A DNA stretch of 12,582 nucleotides from positions 1 to 12,582 of the forward strand of contig DMHI01000180.1 of assembly GCA_003449515.1 (NCBI GenBank), given 5' to 3'. Below the pieces are notes generated by a model. It did not search any database. It had not been told where the DNA came from and worked only from the letters and a program-made list of their open reading frames with translations. This DNA comes from Lysobacteraceae bacterium (GTDB taxonomy: Bacteria; Pseudomonadota; Gammaproteobacteria; Xanthomonadales; Xanthomonadaceae). Numbering within the stretch: position 1 is the first letter of the stretch; every line of letters begins with the position of its first letter. Positions 7,164 to 12,582 of this stretch are shown piece after piece. The translations under genes and the position numbers were made by a program.

Positions 7164-7844
7164 ATGCGCCTCGCGCTGACCGCCCTGCTGGCCCTGCTGC
7201 TGCCGCTGTCGGCCGCCGCCCAGGACAGAGAAATCGAACGCGCCAACAACGCCGTCCGTGTGCTCACCGAGGTGCTGGAAATCCCCGAGGAGTCGATCCC
7301 CGAGCGGCTGATCCGCGAGGCCGAGGCGATTGCTGTGCTGCCCGACGTGGTCAAGGCCGGGCTGGGATTCGGCGGGCGCGCCGGTCGTGGACTGATCGCG
7401 GTGCGCGGCGCGGATGGCACCTGGTCGAACCCCAGCTTCATCAACCTCGGCGGCGGCAGCTTCGGCTTCCAGGCCGGCGTGCAGGCGGCCGACGTGGTGC
7501 TGGTGTTCCGCACCCGCCGCGGCGTCGACAACATCGTCAACGGCAAGTTCACGCTGGGCGCCGATGCCGGCGTGGCCGCCGGCCCGCTCGGTCGCAACGC
7601 CCAGGCCAGCACCGATGGACGCCTCGAAGCCGAGATCTTCAGCTACTCGCGCGCTCGCGGCCTGTTTGCCGGCATCGCGCTCGATGGTGCCGTGATCGCC
7701 ATCGACAACCGCGCCAACCGTCGCGTCTATGGCCGCGACGTGACCGCCCGGATGATCCTCGAGAACCGCGCCCGCCCGCAGGTGGACGCGGTGGTGGCGT
7801 TCCGCGACAAACTCGAGGAAGCCAGCGCCCGCGCGGCGCGCTGA
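7164..7844 (+). CDS. Exported SYLF-domain (YSC84-like) lipid-binding protein
   Basis: A 226-residue protein with a clear Sec-type signal peptide: MRLALTALLALLLPLSAAAQ, cleavage predicted after A19 (AXA motif at 17-19). There is no twin-arginine motif, so export should be Sec-dependent despite the neighbouring tat genes. The mature part matches the SYLF/YSC84 family: helical N-terminus, then GFGGRAGRGLIAVRG, a FINLGGGSFGFQAGVQAADV segment, VLVFRTRRGVDNI, LGADAGVAAGP, and SYSRARGLFAGIALDG. SYLF domains bind phosphoinositides in eukaryotes; the bacterial periplasmic role is undefined. The frame is open up to 7062, but the ATG at 7164 has a strong GAAGGAG site (7151-7157) six bases upstream and yields the signal peptide directly. 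The gene ends 70 bases before tatA with a hairpin between them, so it may be a separate unit. Confidence 0.93.
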   Translation: MRLALTALLALLLPLSAAAQDREIERANNAVRVLTEVLEIPEESIPERLIREAEAIAVLPDVVKAGLGFGGRAGRGLIAVRGADGTWSNPSFINLGGGSFGFQAGVQAADVVLVFRTRRGVDNIVNGKFTLGADAGVAAGPLGRNAQASTDGRLEAEIFSYSRARGLFAGIALDGAVIAIDNRANRRVYGRDVTARMILENRARPQVDAVVAFRDKLEEASARAAR

Positions 7845-7861
7845 GTCGCGGCGGCCGCGAC
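7845..7861 (+). terminator. Stop-adjacent GC hairpin after the SYLF gene
   Basis: A perfect 7-bp stem (GTCGCGG, 7845-7851, with CCGCGAC, 7855-7861) and a CGG loop begins at the base after the SYLF stop TGA. No U-tract follows; the next bases are C-rich. Position and strength suggest a U-less terminator or 3'-end stabiliser that separates the SYLF gene from tatABC. Confidence 0.4.
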
Positions 7862-7883
7862 CCCCGCGGCGGCAGGGCTGGGC

Positions 7884-7889
7884 TATCCT
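7884..7889 (+). promoter_or_regulatory. Candidate -10 box for tatABC
   Basis: TATCCT, 25 bases before the tatA ATG, sits between the SYLF hairpin and tatA and is the only AT-richer hexamer in that gap. No -35 is recognisable. If real, the Tat operon has its own promoter with a very short leader. Confidence 0.35.
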
Positions 7890-7914
7890 TGCGGCCTGAC
7901 TTCGGAGCATCCCC

Positions 7915-8163
7915 ATGGGTCTTGGTCTACGCGAACTTCTTGTCATCCTGCTCATCGTGCTGGTGGTCTTCGGCACCAAGCGCCTGATCGGCGCCGGCGG
8001 CGATCTCGGCAAGGCCATCCAGAGCTTCAGGAAGGGCATGCGCGACGCGCAGGAGCCGCAGGACGATCCAGCCAAGCTGGAGCCCCCGGCCAACGCGCCG
8101 CCGCCGGCGGCGGGCAGCGGTGCCAGCCCCGAGCGCAGGGAAAACGATCGCCCGGGCGCGTGA
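7915..8163 (+). CDS. tatA: Sec-independent protein translocase subunit TatA
   Basis: TatA polymerises at TatBC to let folded twin-arginine substrates cross the inner membrane. The 82-residue protein shows the standard layout: a short periplasmic N-terminus, one transmembrane helix (about residues 5-19), the FG hinge at F19-G20 followed by TKRL, then the amphipathic helix GGDLGKAIQSFRKGM, and a disordered Pro/Ala-rich acidic tail of about 35 residues. The polar residue near the start of the helix is E7; it aligns with Q8 of E. coli TatA. A Glu at this place also occurs in TatA of other groups. The GGAG at 7904-7907 lies seven bases before the ATG. It is first in tatABC, 26 bases before tatB. 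Confidence 0.95.
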   Translation: MGLGLRELLVILLIVLVVFGTKRLIGAGGDLGKAIQSFRKGMRDAQEPQDDPAKLEPPANAPPPAAGSGASPERRENDRPGA

Positions 8164-8189
8164 GCCCGCGCTGGCGCTGAGGCCGTCCC

Positions 8190-8510
8190 ATGTTCGAGCT
8201 GGGCTGGATCGAGATTGGACTCATCGGCGTGATCGCGCTGGTGGTGCTGGGCCCTGAGCGCCTGCCGAAGGCGGCGCGCTTCGCCGGCCTGTGGGTGCGC
8301 AAGGCGCGCGCGCAGTGGTTCGCGGTGAAGTCGGAACTCGAGCGCGAGATGGGGGCCGAGGCGCTGAAGGCCTCGCTGAACGCCGAGCGCGAGGCCATCC
8401 GCGACGCGGTGAAGCAGATCGACGACGAGGCCCGGCAGCTGCGCGACGGGCCTGGCGACGGCATGCCCGGTGCGGGCGACGACGGCGCGCCGAAGCCGCC
8501 GTCACCATGA
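8190..8510 (+). CDS. tatB: Sec-independent protein translocase subunit TatB
   Basis: TatB pairs with TatC to form the twin-arginine signal-peptide receptor. The 106-residue product begins MFELGWIEIGLIG with the conserved E8, has one transmembrane helix to about residue 20, then the GPERLPKAAR hinge typical of TatB, and a long charged amphipathic helix (about 23-90). It is shorter than E. coli TatB (171) and has only a brief Gly/Pro-rich tail. A GAGG site (8179-8182) stands seven bases before the ATG. Its stop overlaps the tatC start in an ATGA, so TatB and TatC translation is probably coupled. Confidence 0.95.
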   Translation: MFELGWIEIGLIGVIALVVLGPERLPKAARFAGLWVRKARAQWFAVKSELEREMGAEALKASLNAEREAIRDAVKQIDDEARQLRDGPGDGMPGAGDDGAPKPPSP

Positions 8511-9271
8511 GCGCGCCTCACGACCCGGCCGACCTCGAGCCCGCCGAGCTCGCCAGCGGCCTGATGGCCCACCTGCTCGAACTGCGCCTGCGGCTGATGC
8601 GCGCGGTGCTGGCGCTGGGGCTGGTGTTTGCCGCCCTGCTGCCGTTCGCCAACGAGCTCTACGCGTTGCTGGCCGAGCCGCTGCTGCGTTTCCTGCCCGA
8701 GGGCGGCCAACTGATCGCCATCGATGTCGCCTCGCCGTTCTTCGCGCCCCTGAAGCTCGCGCTGTTCGTGGCGCTGCTGGTGGCGATGCCCTTCATCCTC
8801 TACCAGGCCTGGGCCTTCATCGCGCCGGGGTTGTACCGCCACGAGAAGCGCCTCGCGCTGCCCCTGCTGCTGGCCGCGGTGGGCCTGTTCTATGCCGGTC
8901 TGGCGTTCGCCTACTTCCTGCTGCTGCCGGTGATGTTCGCCTTCCTCACCGCGACCGTACCCGAGGGCGTGGCGATGATGACCGACATCAACGCCTACCT
9001 GAGCTTCGTGCTGGTGATGGGGCTTTCGGCCGGGCTGGCGTTCGAAGTGCCGGTCGCGGTGATGATCGCCCTGCTGCTCGGCTGGGTGACGCCGGCGCAG
9101 CTCTCGGCGTGGCGTGGCTACGTGGTGGTCGTGATCGCCATCGTCGCGGCGCTTCTCACGCCGCCCGACGGCCTGTCGATGCTGATGCTGATGCTCCCGA
9201 TGTGGCTGCTCTACGAGGCCGGGCTCGCGGTCGGCCGGATCGTCGTGCGCGCACGCCCCGCCGCTCCATGA
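8507..9271 (+). CDS. tatC: Sec-independent protein translocase subunit TatC
   Basis: TatC is the six-helix membrane core of the Tat translocase and binds the twin-arginine signal. The 254-residue protein shows the conserved cytoplasmic HLLELRLRL (E25, equivalent to E. coli E15), VASPFFAPLKL, YQAWAFIAPGLYRHEKR with E113 (E. coli E103), the FEVPVA segment with E180 (E. coli E170), and LLTPPD before the fifth/sixth helix region. The constant offset of ten residues to the E. coli protein supports the alignment. Oddly, the equivalents of E. coli M205 and Q215 are A215 and M225, while T208 is kept as T218. The C-terminal tail is short. The ATG at 8507 overlaps the tatB stop; the same frame is open upstream but antigenic to tatB reading (a shadow). 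Confidence 0.96.
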   Translation: MSAPHDPADLEPAELASGLMAHLLELRLRLMRAVLALGLVFAALLPFANELYALLAEPLLRFLPEGGQLIAIDVASPFFAPLKLALFVALLVAMPFILYQAWAFIAPGLYRHEKRLALPLLLAAVGLFYAGLAFAYFLLLPVMFAFLTATVPEGVAMMTDINAYLSFVLVMGLSAGLAFEVPVAVMIALLLGWVTPAQLSAWRGYVVVVIAIVAALLTPPDGLSMLMLMLPMWLLYEAGLAVGRIVVRARPAAP

Positions 9272-9395
9272 GCGCCGCGGCGCGCAGGCCCTCCGGGTGC
9301 TGGAGGCGGCCTCGCTGCAGGCGCTGGCGTTCGCAGTGCTGCTGGGATGAGTGCTGGTCAGCGCGCTGGCGACGCTGCTGGTGCTGGGGCTTTGA
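9268..9395 (+). pseudogene. Possible decayed small membrane-protein gene after tatC
   Basis: An ATG at 9268 overlaps the tatC stop as ATGA, a usual arrangement for a coupled next gene. Its own frame soon becomes Arg/Cys/Trp-rich and unlike a protein. In another frame, however, 9291-9347 reads ALRVLEAASLQALAFAVLLG with strongly coding-like codons, is stopped by TGA at 9348-9350, continues as hydrophobic VLVSALATLLVLGL, and is stopped again by TGA at 9393-9395. Both TGAs stand where a Trp (TGG) would suit a membrane segment. The ATG and this frame would be in phase if one base had been lost. This fits a small membrane gene broken by a frameshift and two nonsense changes. Chance codon bias in GC-rich DNA is the main alternative. 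Confidence 0.3.
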
Positions 9396-9415
9396 CGGTT
9401 CGCCGCGCTGCGGGC

Positions 9416-10393
9416 TCAGGCCTCGAAGCCGGCGGTGGAAGGCGGGCCGGCATCGCCCGGGACGGCCGGTGCAGCGCCGTCATCGCAGGCGGCGCGCCAG
9501 CCGTTCAGCATGAAGCCGAACCACAGGGCGCTGATCACCAGCATGGCCACGAACCATGCCACCAGCATGAACAAGGCACCGAGCACTGGGCTGATCAGCA
9601 TCAGCAGCGACATCAGCACGCCAAGCAGCATCGCCAGCAGACCGCCGATGATCATCACCGGCAATGCCAGCGCCAGCAGCAAGGCCAGCAGGGCCGGCGC
9701 GTTCAGCACGGCGGCGCGCAGGCCGCCCAGCAGCGCGGCCACCGGGGCGGTGGCGCGCAACGCTACCGAGACCAGCGCCCAGCCAACGCCCACCGTGACG
9801 ATCAGCCACAGCGGCACGAAGGCCAACAGCACGCCCACGAGGCCGCCCAGTCCCGGCGGTAGGCCCAGCGCCTCGATCTGCTCCGGTGGCACCGGCGTGC
9901 CCGCGCCGGCCTCGGCCTGCAGCGCCATGAAGCGTTCGAGCCAGGCCTGCAGCGCGCCCACCGATTCGAAGCCGACGATGGCCAGCGCGACCAGTGCCAT
10001 CACCAGCGCCAGGGCGATGTTCACCAGCGCCGACAGCAGGGTCACGGCCACCAGTCGGCCCCAACTGCCGTCGCGGAAGCCGTCCATCACCTGCGCGGCG
10101 TGCACCGGCGCACCGCGCTCGGCACCGTCCATCACGCGATACATGCCGGCGACGAACACCGGCAGCAGCAGCAGGGCCACGGCGAGGCCCAGCGCCTGGA
10201 ACAGGTAGGTCACCGCCGGCGGGGGTGCCATGCCGATCGCTGCCATCAGTTGCGGTGGCAGCGAGGGCAGGAACGACACCAGCACGGCGGCGATCACCGC
10301 GCCGATCACGGCCTGGGGCTGTTGCCGGCCGACATCGACGGCGGCGATCAACCAGCGGAAGGGAGCGGTGAATCCAGCCGATCGGGGTGTCAT
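9416..10393 (-). CDS. Multi-pass membrane protein, BPSS1780-like
   Basis: A 325-residue, very hydrophobic protein of unknown function. Predicted membrane helices lie roughly at residues 27-43, 64-85, 115-141, 184-210, 233-262 and 264-296. The pattern of a basic GRQQPQ-like segment before the first helix, an LLLPVFVAGMYRVMD segment (about 75-89), then a cytoplasmic-looking GAERGAPVHAAQVMDGFRDG, resembles the BPSS1780 family of proteobacterial membrane proteins. The C-terminus is an Ala/Pro/Gly-rich, acidic tail. The start is uncertain: I chose the ATG at 10393, since the extra 27 residues from an ATG at 10474 are not membrane-like and would overlap the preceding amidotransferase gene. No clear ribosome site is seen for either. 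It lies 55 bases downstream of the amidotransferase on the same strand. Confidence 0.8.
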   Translation of the reverse strand: MTPRSAGFTAPFRWLIAAVDVGRQQPQAVIGAVIAAVLVSFLPSLPPQLMAAIGMAPPPAVTYLFQALGLAVALLLLPVFVAGMYRVMDGAERGAPVHAAQVMDGFRDGSWGRLVAVTLLSALVNIALALVMALVALAIVGFESVGALQAWLERFMALQAEAGAGTPVPPEQIEALGLPPGLGGLVGVLLAFVPLWLIVTVGVGWALVSVALRATAPVAALLGGLRAAVLNAPALLALLLALALPVMIIGGLLAMLLGVLMSLLMLISPVLGALFMLVAWFVAMLVISALWFGFMLNGWRAACDDGAAPAVPGDAGPPSTAGFEA

Positions 10394-10433
10394 GCGTGAA
10401 AGGGGAACCGTTCGAGGGGGACAGGGTGGGATC

Positions 10434-10448
10434 GCACTGGCGCCATGC
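10434..10448 (-). repeat. Stop-adjacent imperfect palindrome after the amidotransferase gene
   Basis: The bases directly after the amidotransferase stop form an imperfect palindrome containing the perfect 8-bp TGGCGCCA. As RNA it can fold as GCATG pairing with CA-TGC (one bulged G) around a GCGC loop. Placement next to a stop codon is like the hairpins at 2913-2929 and 7845-7861. It is weaker, and no U-tract follows. Confidence 0.25.
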
Positions 10449-11180
10449 TCAGCCGTGGCGGTGCGCCAGCGCATGGCGGACGAAGCGCCGCAGCACCGCG
10501 CGTGCCGCTGGCGCCGGGCGCACCGACTCTAGCATCCGCGCATGGCAGTGGCCCTCGCGCTGGAGGGCTTCGCGGCGGGCCTCGATGTAGCCGCGCATGT
10601 GCACCACGCCGAACTCGGGATGGAACTGCAGGCCCCAGGTGCGCTCGCCAAGGCGGAAGGCCTGGCAGCCGTCGAGCGCCGAGTGCGCCAGCACCACGGC
10701 ACCCGGTGGGGCGCTGAGCACGGTCTGCAGGTGGGTGGTCTGTGCCGGGAACTCGGCCGGCATGGCAGCGAACAGCGGATCGCGCGCGGCCTCGTCATGC
10801 AGGCGCACCGGCACCGTGCCCATTTCGCGGCCCTGCGGGTTCCAACCCACCTCGCCGCCGAAAGCGTGCGCGATGAGCTGGTGGCCATAGCAGATGCCGA
10901 GTATCGGCAGGCCGTGGGCGTGGGCTTTCCGAAGCCAGTCGGCCGTGGCCTCCGACCACGGCTCGCCGTCGGTCACCATCGCGCCGGAACCGGTGACGAT
11001 CACGCCGGCGAAGCCGCGCGGGTCGGGCGGGGCGTGGCCGTCGAGCACCGGCACGAAGCGGGCCTGGTGGCGCGACAAACCCGCCGCGCTGCGGATCAGG
11101 TGGGGGAAGCCACCGTGCCGCCGCAGGCTGGGGACGGGTCGGCCGGTTTCGAGAATCAGGAAGGCGGGCGGATGGCGCAC
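10449..11180 (-). CDS. Class I glutamine amidotransferase (GMP synthase-like, COG0518)
   Basis: A 243-residue stand-alone class I glutamine amidotransferase domain. The nucleophile elbow GICYGHQ gives C97, and LQFHPEF gives H187 and E189, so the catalytic triad is intact. The oxyanion-side GSGAMVTD motif lies at about 64-71, and the AHAFGGEVGWNP segment after the elbow is typical. There is no synthase domain, so this is not GuaA itself; it belongs to the GMP-synthase-like amidotransferases whose acceptor is usually unknown. The start is a GTG at 11180, since the next upstream codons hold no ATG or GTG and the conserved domain begins at once (FLILETG). It is divergent from glyQ across 118 bases and may be co-transcribed with the membrane protein downstream. 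Confidence 0.92.
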   Translation of the reverse strand: MRHPPAFLILETGRPVPSLRRHGGFPHLIRSAAGLSRHQARFVPVLDGHAPPDPRGFAGVIVTGSGAMVTDGEPWSEATADWLRKAHAHGLPILGICYGHQLIAHAFGGEVGWNPQGREMGTVPVRLHDEAARDPLFAAMPAEFPAQTTHLQTVLSAPPGAVVLAHSALDGCQAFRLGERTWGLQFHPEFGVVHMRGYIEARREALQREGHCHARMLESVRPAPAARAVLRRFVRHALAHRHG

Positions 11181-11264
11181 GCGCCGATTGTGGGACGCCG
11201 AGTGTGCAGCGTCGAGCCTCCACAGGCGAGGCGACGTGGCGCCGGGTCGCGCGGAGAGCGGCCG

Positions 11265-11271
11265 TTATACT
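11265..11271 (+). promoter_or_regulatory. Candidate -10 box for glyQS
   Basis: TTATACT, a near-consensus -10 element (TATACT at 11266-11271) in the divergent amidotransferase/glyQ region, 27 bases before the glyQ ATG. No -35 motif is evident 16-18 bases upstream. This is the best promoter-like match in the window. No T-box or other riboswitch-like leader fits in the short space. Confidence 0.5.
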
Positions 11272-11298
11272 TGAACGCCCGTTGCCTGATCGAACCGA

Positions 11299-12237
11299 AT
11301 GACCGCGCCCACCTTCCAGGAACTGATCACCGGCCTCAACGCCTACTGGGCCGAGCAGGGCTGCGTGCTGATCCAGCCGCTCGACCTCGAGGTGGGCGCC
11401 GGCACCTTCCATCCGGCCACCTTCCTGCGCGCGCTGGGGCCGGAAGCGTGGAACGCCGCCTACGTGCAGCCCTCGCGCCGCCCGGGTGACGGCCGCTATG
11501 GCGAGAACCCCAACCGCCTGCAGCACTACTACCAGTACCAGGTGGTGATGAAGCCCAACCCCGACCACATCGTCGAGCTGTATTTCGGTTCGCTCAAAGC
11601 CCTCGGCATCGACCCGCAGGTGCACGACCTGCGCCTCGTCGAGGACAACTGGGAATCGCCCACACTCGGCGCCTGGGGCTTGGGCTGGGAGGTGTGGTTG
11701 AACGGCATGGAAGTCACGCAGTTCACCTACTTCCAGCAGGCCGGCGGCCTCGAGTGCCGCCCCGTCACCGGCGAGATCACCTACGGCCTCGAACGCCTGT
11801 GCATGTACCTGCAGAGCTGCGACAACGTCTACGACCTGATCTGGACGCGCGGCCCGCAGGGCGACGTGACCTACGGCGATGTGTTCCTGCAGAACGAGCG
11901 CGAGCAGAGCGCCTACAACTTCGAACACGCCGACGTGGCCGAGTTGTTCCACCGCTTCGACGCCTGCGAGCGTGAGGCGCTGAAGCTCGTTGAACTCGGC
12001 CTGCCGCTGCCGGCCTACGACCAGGTCTGCAAGGCCTCGCATTCGTTCAACCTGCTCGACGCGCGCCGCGCGATCTCCGTCACCGAACGCCAGCGCTACA
12101 TCCTGCGCGTGCGCACCTTGGCCCGTTCCGTGGCCGAGGCCTATTTCGCCCAGCGCCAGAAGCTCGGCTTCCCCGGTGTCAAGGACGCGGAGACCCGCGC
12201 CAAGCTCGGTCTCGATGCGACGGAGGCCGCGGCATGA
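11299..12237 (+). CDS. glyQ: Glycyl-tRNA synthetase alpha subunit GlyQ
   Basis: GlyQ is the catalytic alpha subunit of the bacterial alpha2beta2 glycyl-tRNA synthetase and forms glycyl-adenylate. The 312-residue product (303 in E. coli) is highly conserved: TFQELITGLNAYWAEQGC at the N-terminus, LEVGAGTFHPATFLR (30-44), YVQPSRRPGDGRYGENPNR (55-73) followed by the QHYYQYQV strand, EDNWESPTLGAWGLGWEVW, the TYFQQAGG segment, and TGEITYGLERLCMYLQ. The ATG at 11299 fits the family N-terminus, although no Shine-Dalgarno is evident. The last four bases overlap the glyS start (ATGA), and a GGAGG (12222-12226) inside the glyQ end serves glyS, so the two subunits are made from one message. Confidence 0.98.
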   Translation: MTAPTFQELITGLNAYWAEQGCVLIQPLDLEVGAGTFHPATFLRALGPEAWNAAYVQPSRRPGDGRYGENPNRLQHYYQYQVVMKPNPDHIVELYFGSLKALGIDPQVHDLRLVEDNWESPTLGAWGLGWEVWLNGMEVTQFTYFQQAGGLECRPVTGEITYGLERLCMYLQSCDNVYDLIWTRGPQGDVTYGDVFLQNEREQSAYNFEHADVAELFHRFDACEREALKLVELGLPLPAYDQVCKASHSFNLLDARRAISVTERQRYILRVRTLARSVAEAYFAQRQKLGFPGVKDAETRAKLGLDATEAAA

Positions 12238-12582
12238 GCGCCTCGCTGCTGATCGAACTGGGTGTGGAGGAACTGCCGGTCAAGGCGCTGCCGGAACTGG
12301 CGGCGGCCTTCGCCAACGGCATCCATGAAGGCCTGTGGAGGCGCGGCGTGGCGATGGGGGCCGTGCGCACACTGTATTCGCCGCGGCGTTTGGCGGTGCT
12401 GATCGAGAGCGTGGCCGCCGAGCAGCCCGAGCAGCGCTCGGAGGTGCCGGGCCCGTACGTGAGCCTCGGCCTCGATGCGACCGGCGCGCCGACCAAGGCA
12501 CTGGACGGCTTCGCGGCCAAGGCCGGCGTGGCGTGGACGGATCTCGAACGCACCACGGACGCCAAGGGCGAGCGTTTCGTCC
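12234..12582 (+). CDS. glyS: Glycyl-tRNA synthetase beta subunit GlyS, N-terminal part (truncated by window edge)
   Basis: The frame starts at the ATG at 12234, overlapping the glyQ stop by four bases, and stays open to the right edge, giving 116 residues of a protein that is normally about 690 long. The visible part begins MSASLLIELGVEELPVKAL, matching the GlyS N-terminal LLxELGxEELP signature, followed by a helix ending in EGLWRRG, and then the conserved VRTLYSPRRLAVLIESV. The GPYVSLGLDATGAPTKALDGFA segment is also typical. The beta subunit binds tRNA-Gly and is required for charging together with GlyQ. A GGAGG site seven bases upstream supports this start. The remainder lies outside the window. 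Confidence 0.95.
   Translation, partial: MSASLLIELGVEELPVKALPELAAAFANGIHEGLWRRGVAMGAVRTLYSPRRLAVLIESVAAEQPEQRSEVPGPYVSLGLDATGAPTKALDGFAAKAGVAWTDLERTTDAKGERFV

Noticed and set aside
6052..7179. Open frame of 375 codons on the plus strand
   Set aside because: It is antisense to hemH, with Arg/Gly/His-rich low-complexity product and no ribosome site; hemH has its full set of catalytic motifs.
7164..7223. Possible Tat substrate next to tatABC
   Set aside because: The signal peptide of the SYLF protein has a single Arg at position 2 and no SRRxFLK-like motif, so it is a Sec signal.
7116..8093. Open frame of 325 codons on the minus strand across the SYLF gene and tatA
   Set aside because: It covers two recognisable plus-strand genes and their intergenic hairpin, and its product has no domain-like pattern.
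9348..9395. Selenocysteine or TGA-as-Trp recoding in the frame after tatC
   Set aside because: No SECIS-like stem-loop with the expected geometry is evident after either TGA, and all other genes use TGA as a stop. Gene decay is simpler.
9599..9720. Repeated CAGCA/CATCAGCAG-like short motifs suggesting a tandem repeat
   Set aside because: They are the complement of Leu/Met codons (CTG, ATG) in membrane helices of the minus-strand protein. The units are irregular and do not form an array.
11181..11298. Riboswitch or T-box leader before glyQ
   Set aside because: The candidate -10 leaves a leader of only about 20 bases, too short for either, and no glycine-riboswitch-like core is visible.
10542..11489. 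Open frame of 315 codons on the plus strand from the amidotransferase gene into glyQ
   Set aside because: It is antisense to a gene with an intact Cys-His-Glu triad, and then out of frame with glyQ, which is highly conserved.

Overview
The window is high-GC, single-copy chromosomal DNA of a gammaproteobacterium, most likely from the Xanthomonadales/Lysobacterales (Xanthomonas-Lysobacter-Luteimonas type relatives). The reasons are the gene set (plsB, YdcH/DUF465, ttcA, rdgC, a YgjP-like protein, hemH, a SYLF protein, tatABC, glyQS), the strong G/C preference at third codon positions, and the weak Shine-Dalgarno use. This placement is inferred from protein character and has not been tested by a search. 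No mobile elements, phage genes, CRISPR arrays, tRNAs or rRNAs are visible. Nearly all of the DNA is coding, and no gap between genes exceeds about 145 bases.

Layout. 3-368: the 3' end of an uncharacterised protein gene, followed after 10 bases by plsB (379-2916), the membrane glycerol-3-phosphate acyltransferase. A small DUF465/YdcH gene (2926-3132, minus) converges on plsB and is divergent from a three-gene plus-strand cluster: ttcA (tRNA 2-thiocytidine synthesis), rdgC (recombination-associated DNA-binding protein) and a YgjP-like metallopeptidase (3235-5960), with junctions of -1 and 3 bases. hemH (ferrochelatase, 5962-7047, minus) converges on this cluster. A secreted SYLF/YSC84 protein (7164-7844) and the complete Tat export operon tatA-tatB-tatC (7915-9271) run on the plus strand. 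Two minus-strand genes follow: a multi-pass membrane protein resembling the BPSS1780 family (9416-10393) and a class I glutamine amidotransferase (10449-11180). The window ends with divergent glyQ (11299-12237) and the start of glyS (12234 to the window edge), the two subunits of bacterial glycyl-tRNA synthetase.

Functionally the region covers phospholipid synthesis, tRNA modification and charging, heme synthesis and folded-protein export. I found no convincing undescribed multi-gene system. The points most worth a second look are: a coding-like hydrophobic frame just after tatC that is broken by two TGA codons and looks like a decayed small membrane-protein gene; compact inverted repeats placed at several stop codons, without U-tracts; and substitutions in TatC and TatA at positions that form the known polar contact site for TatA/TatB. 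All 14 gene ends in the window use TGA.
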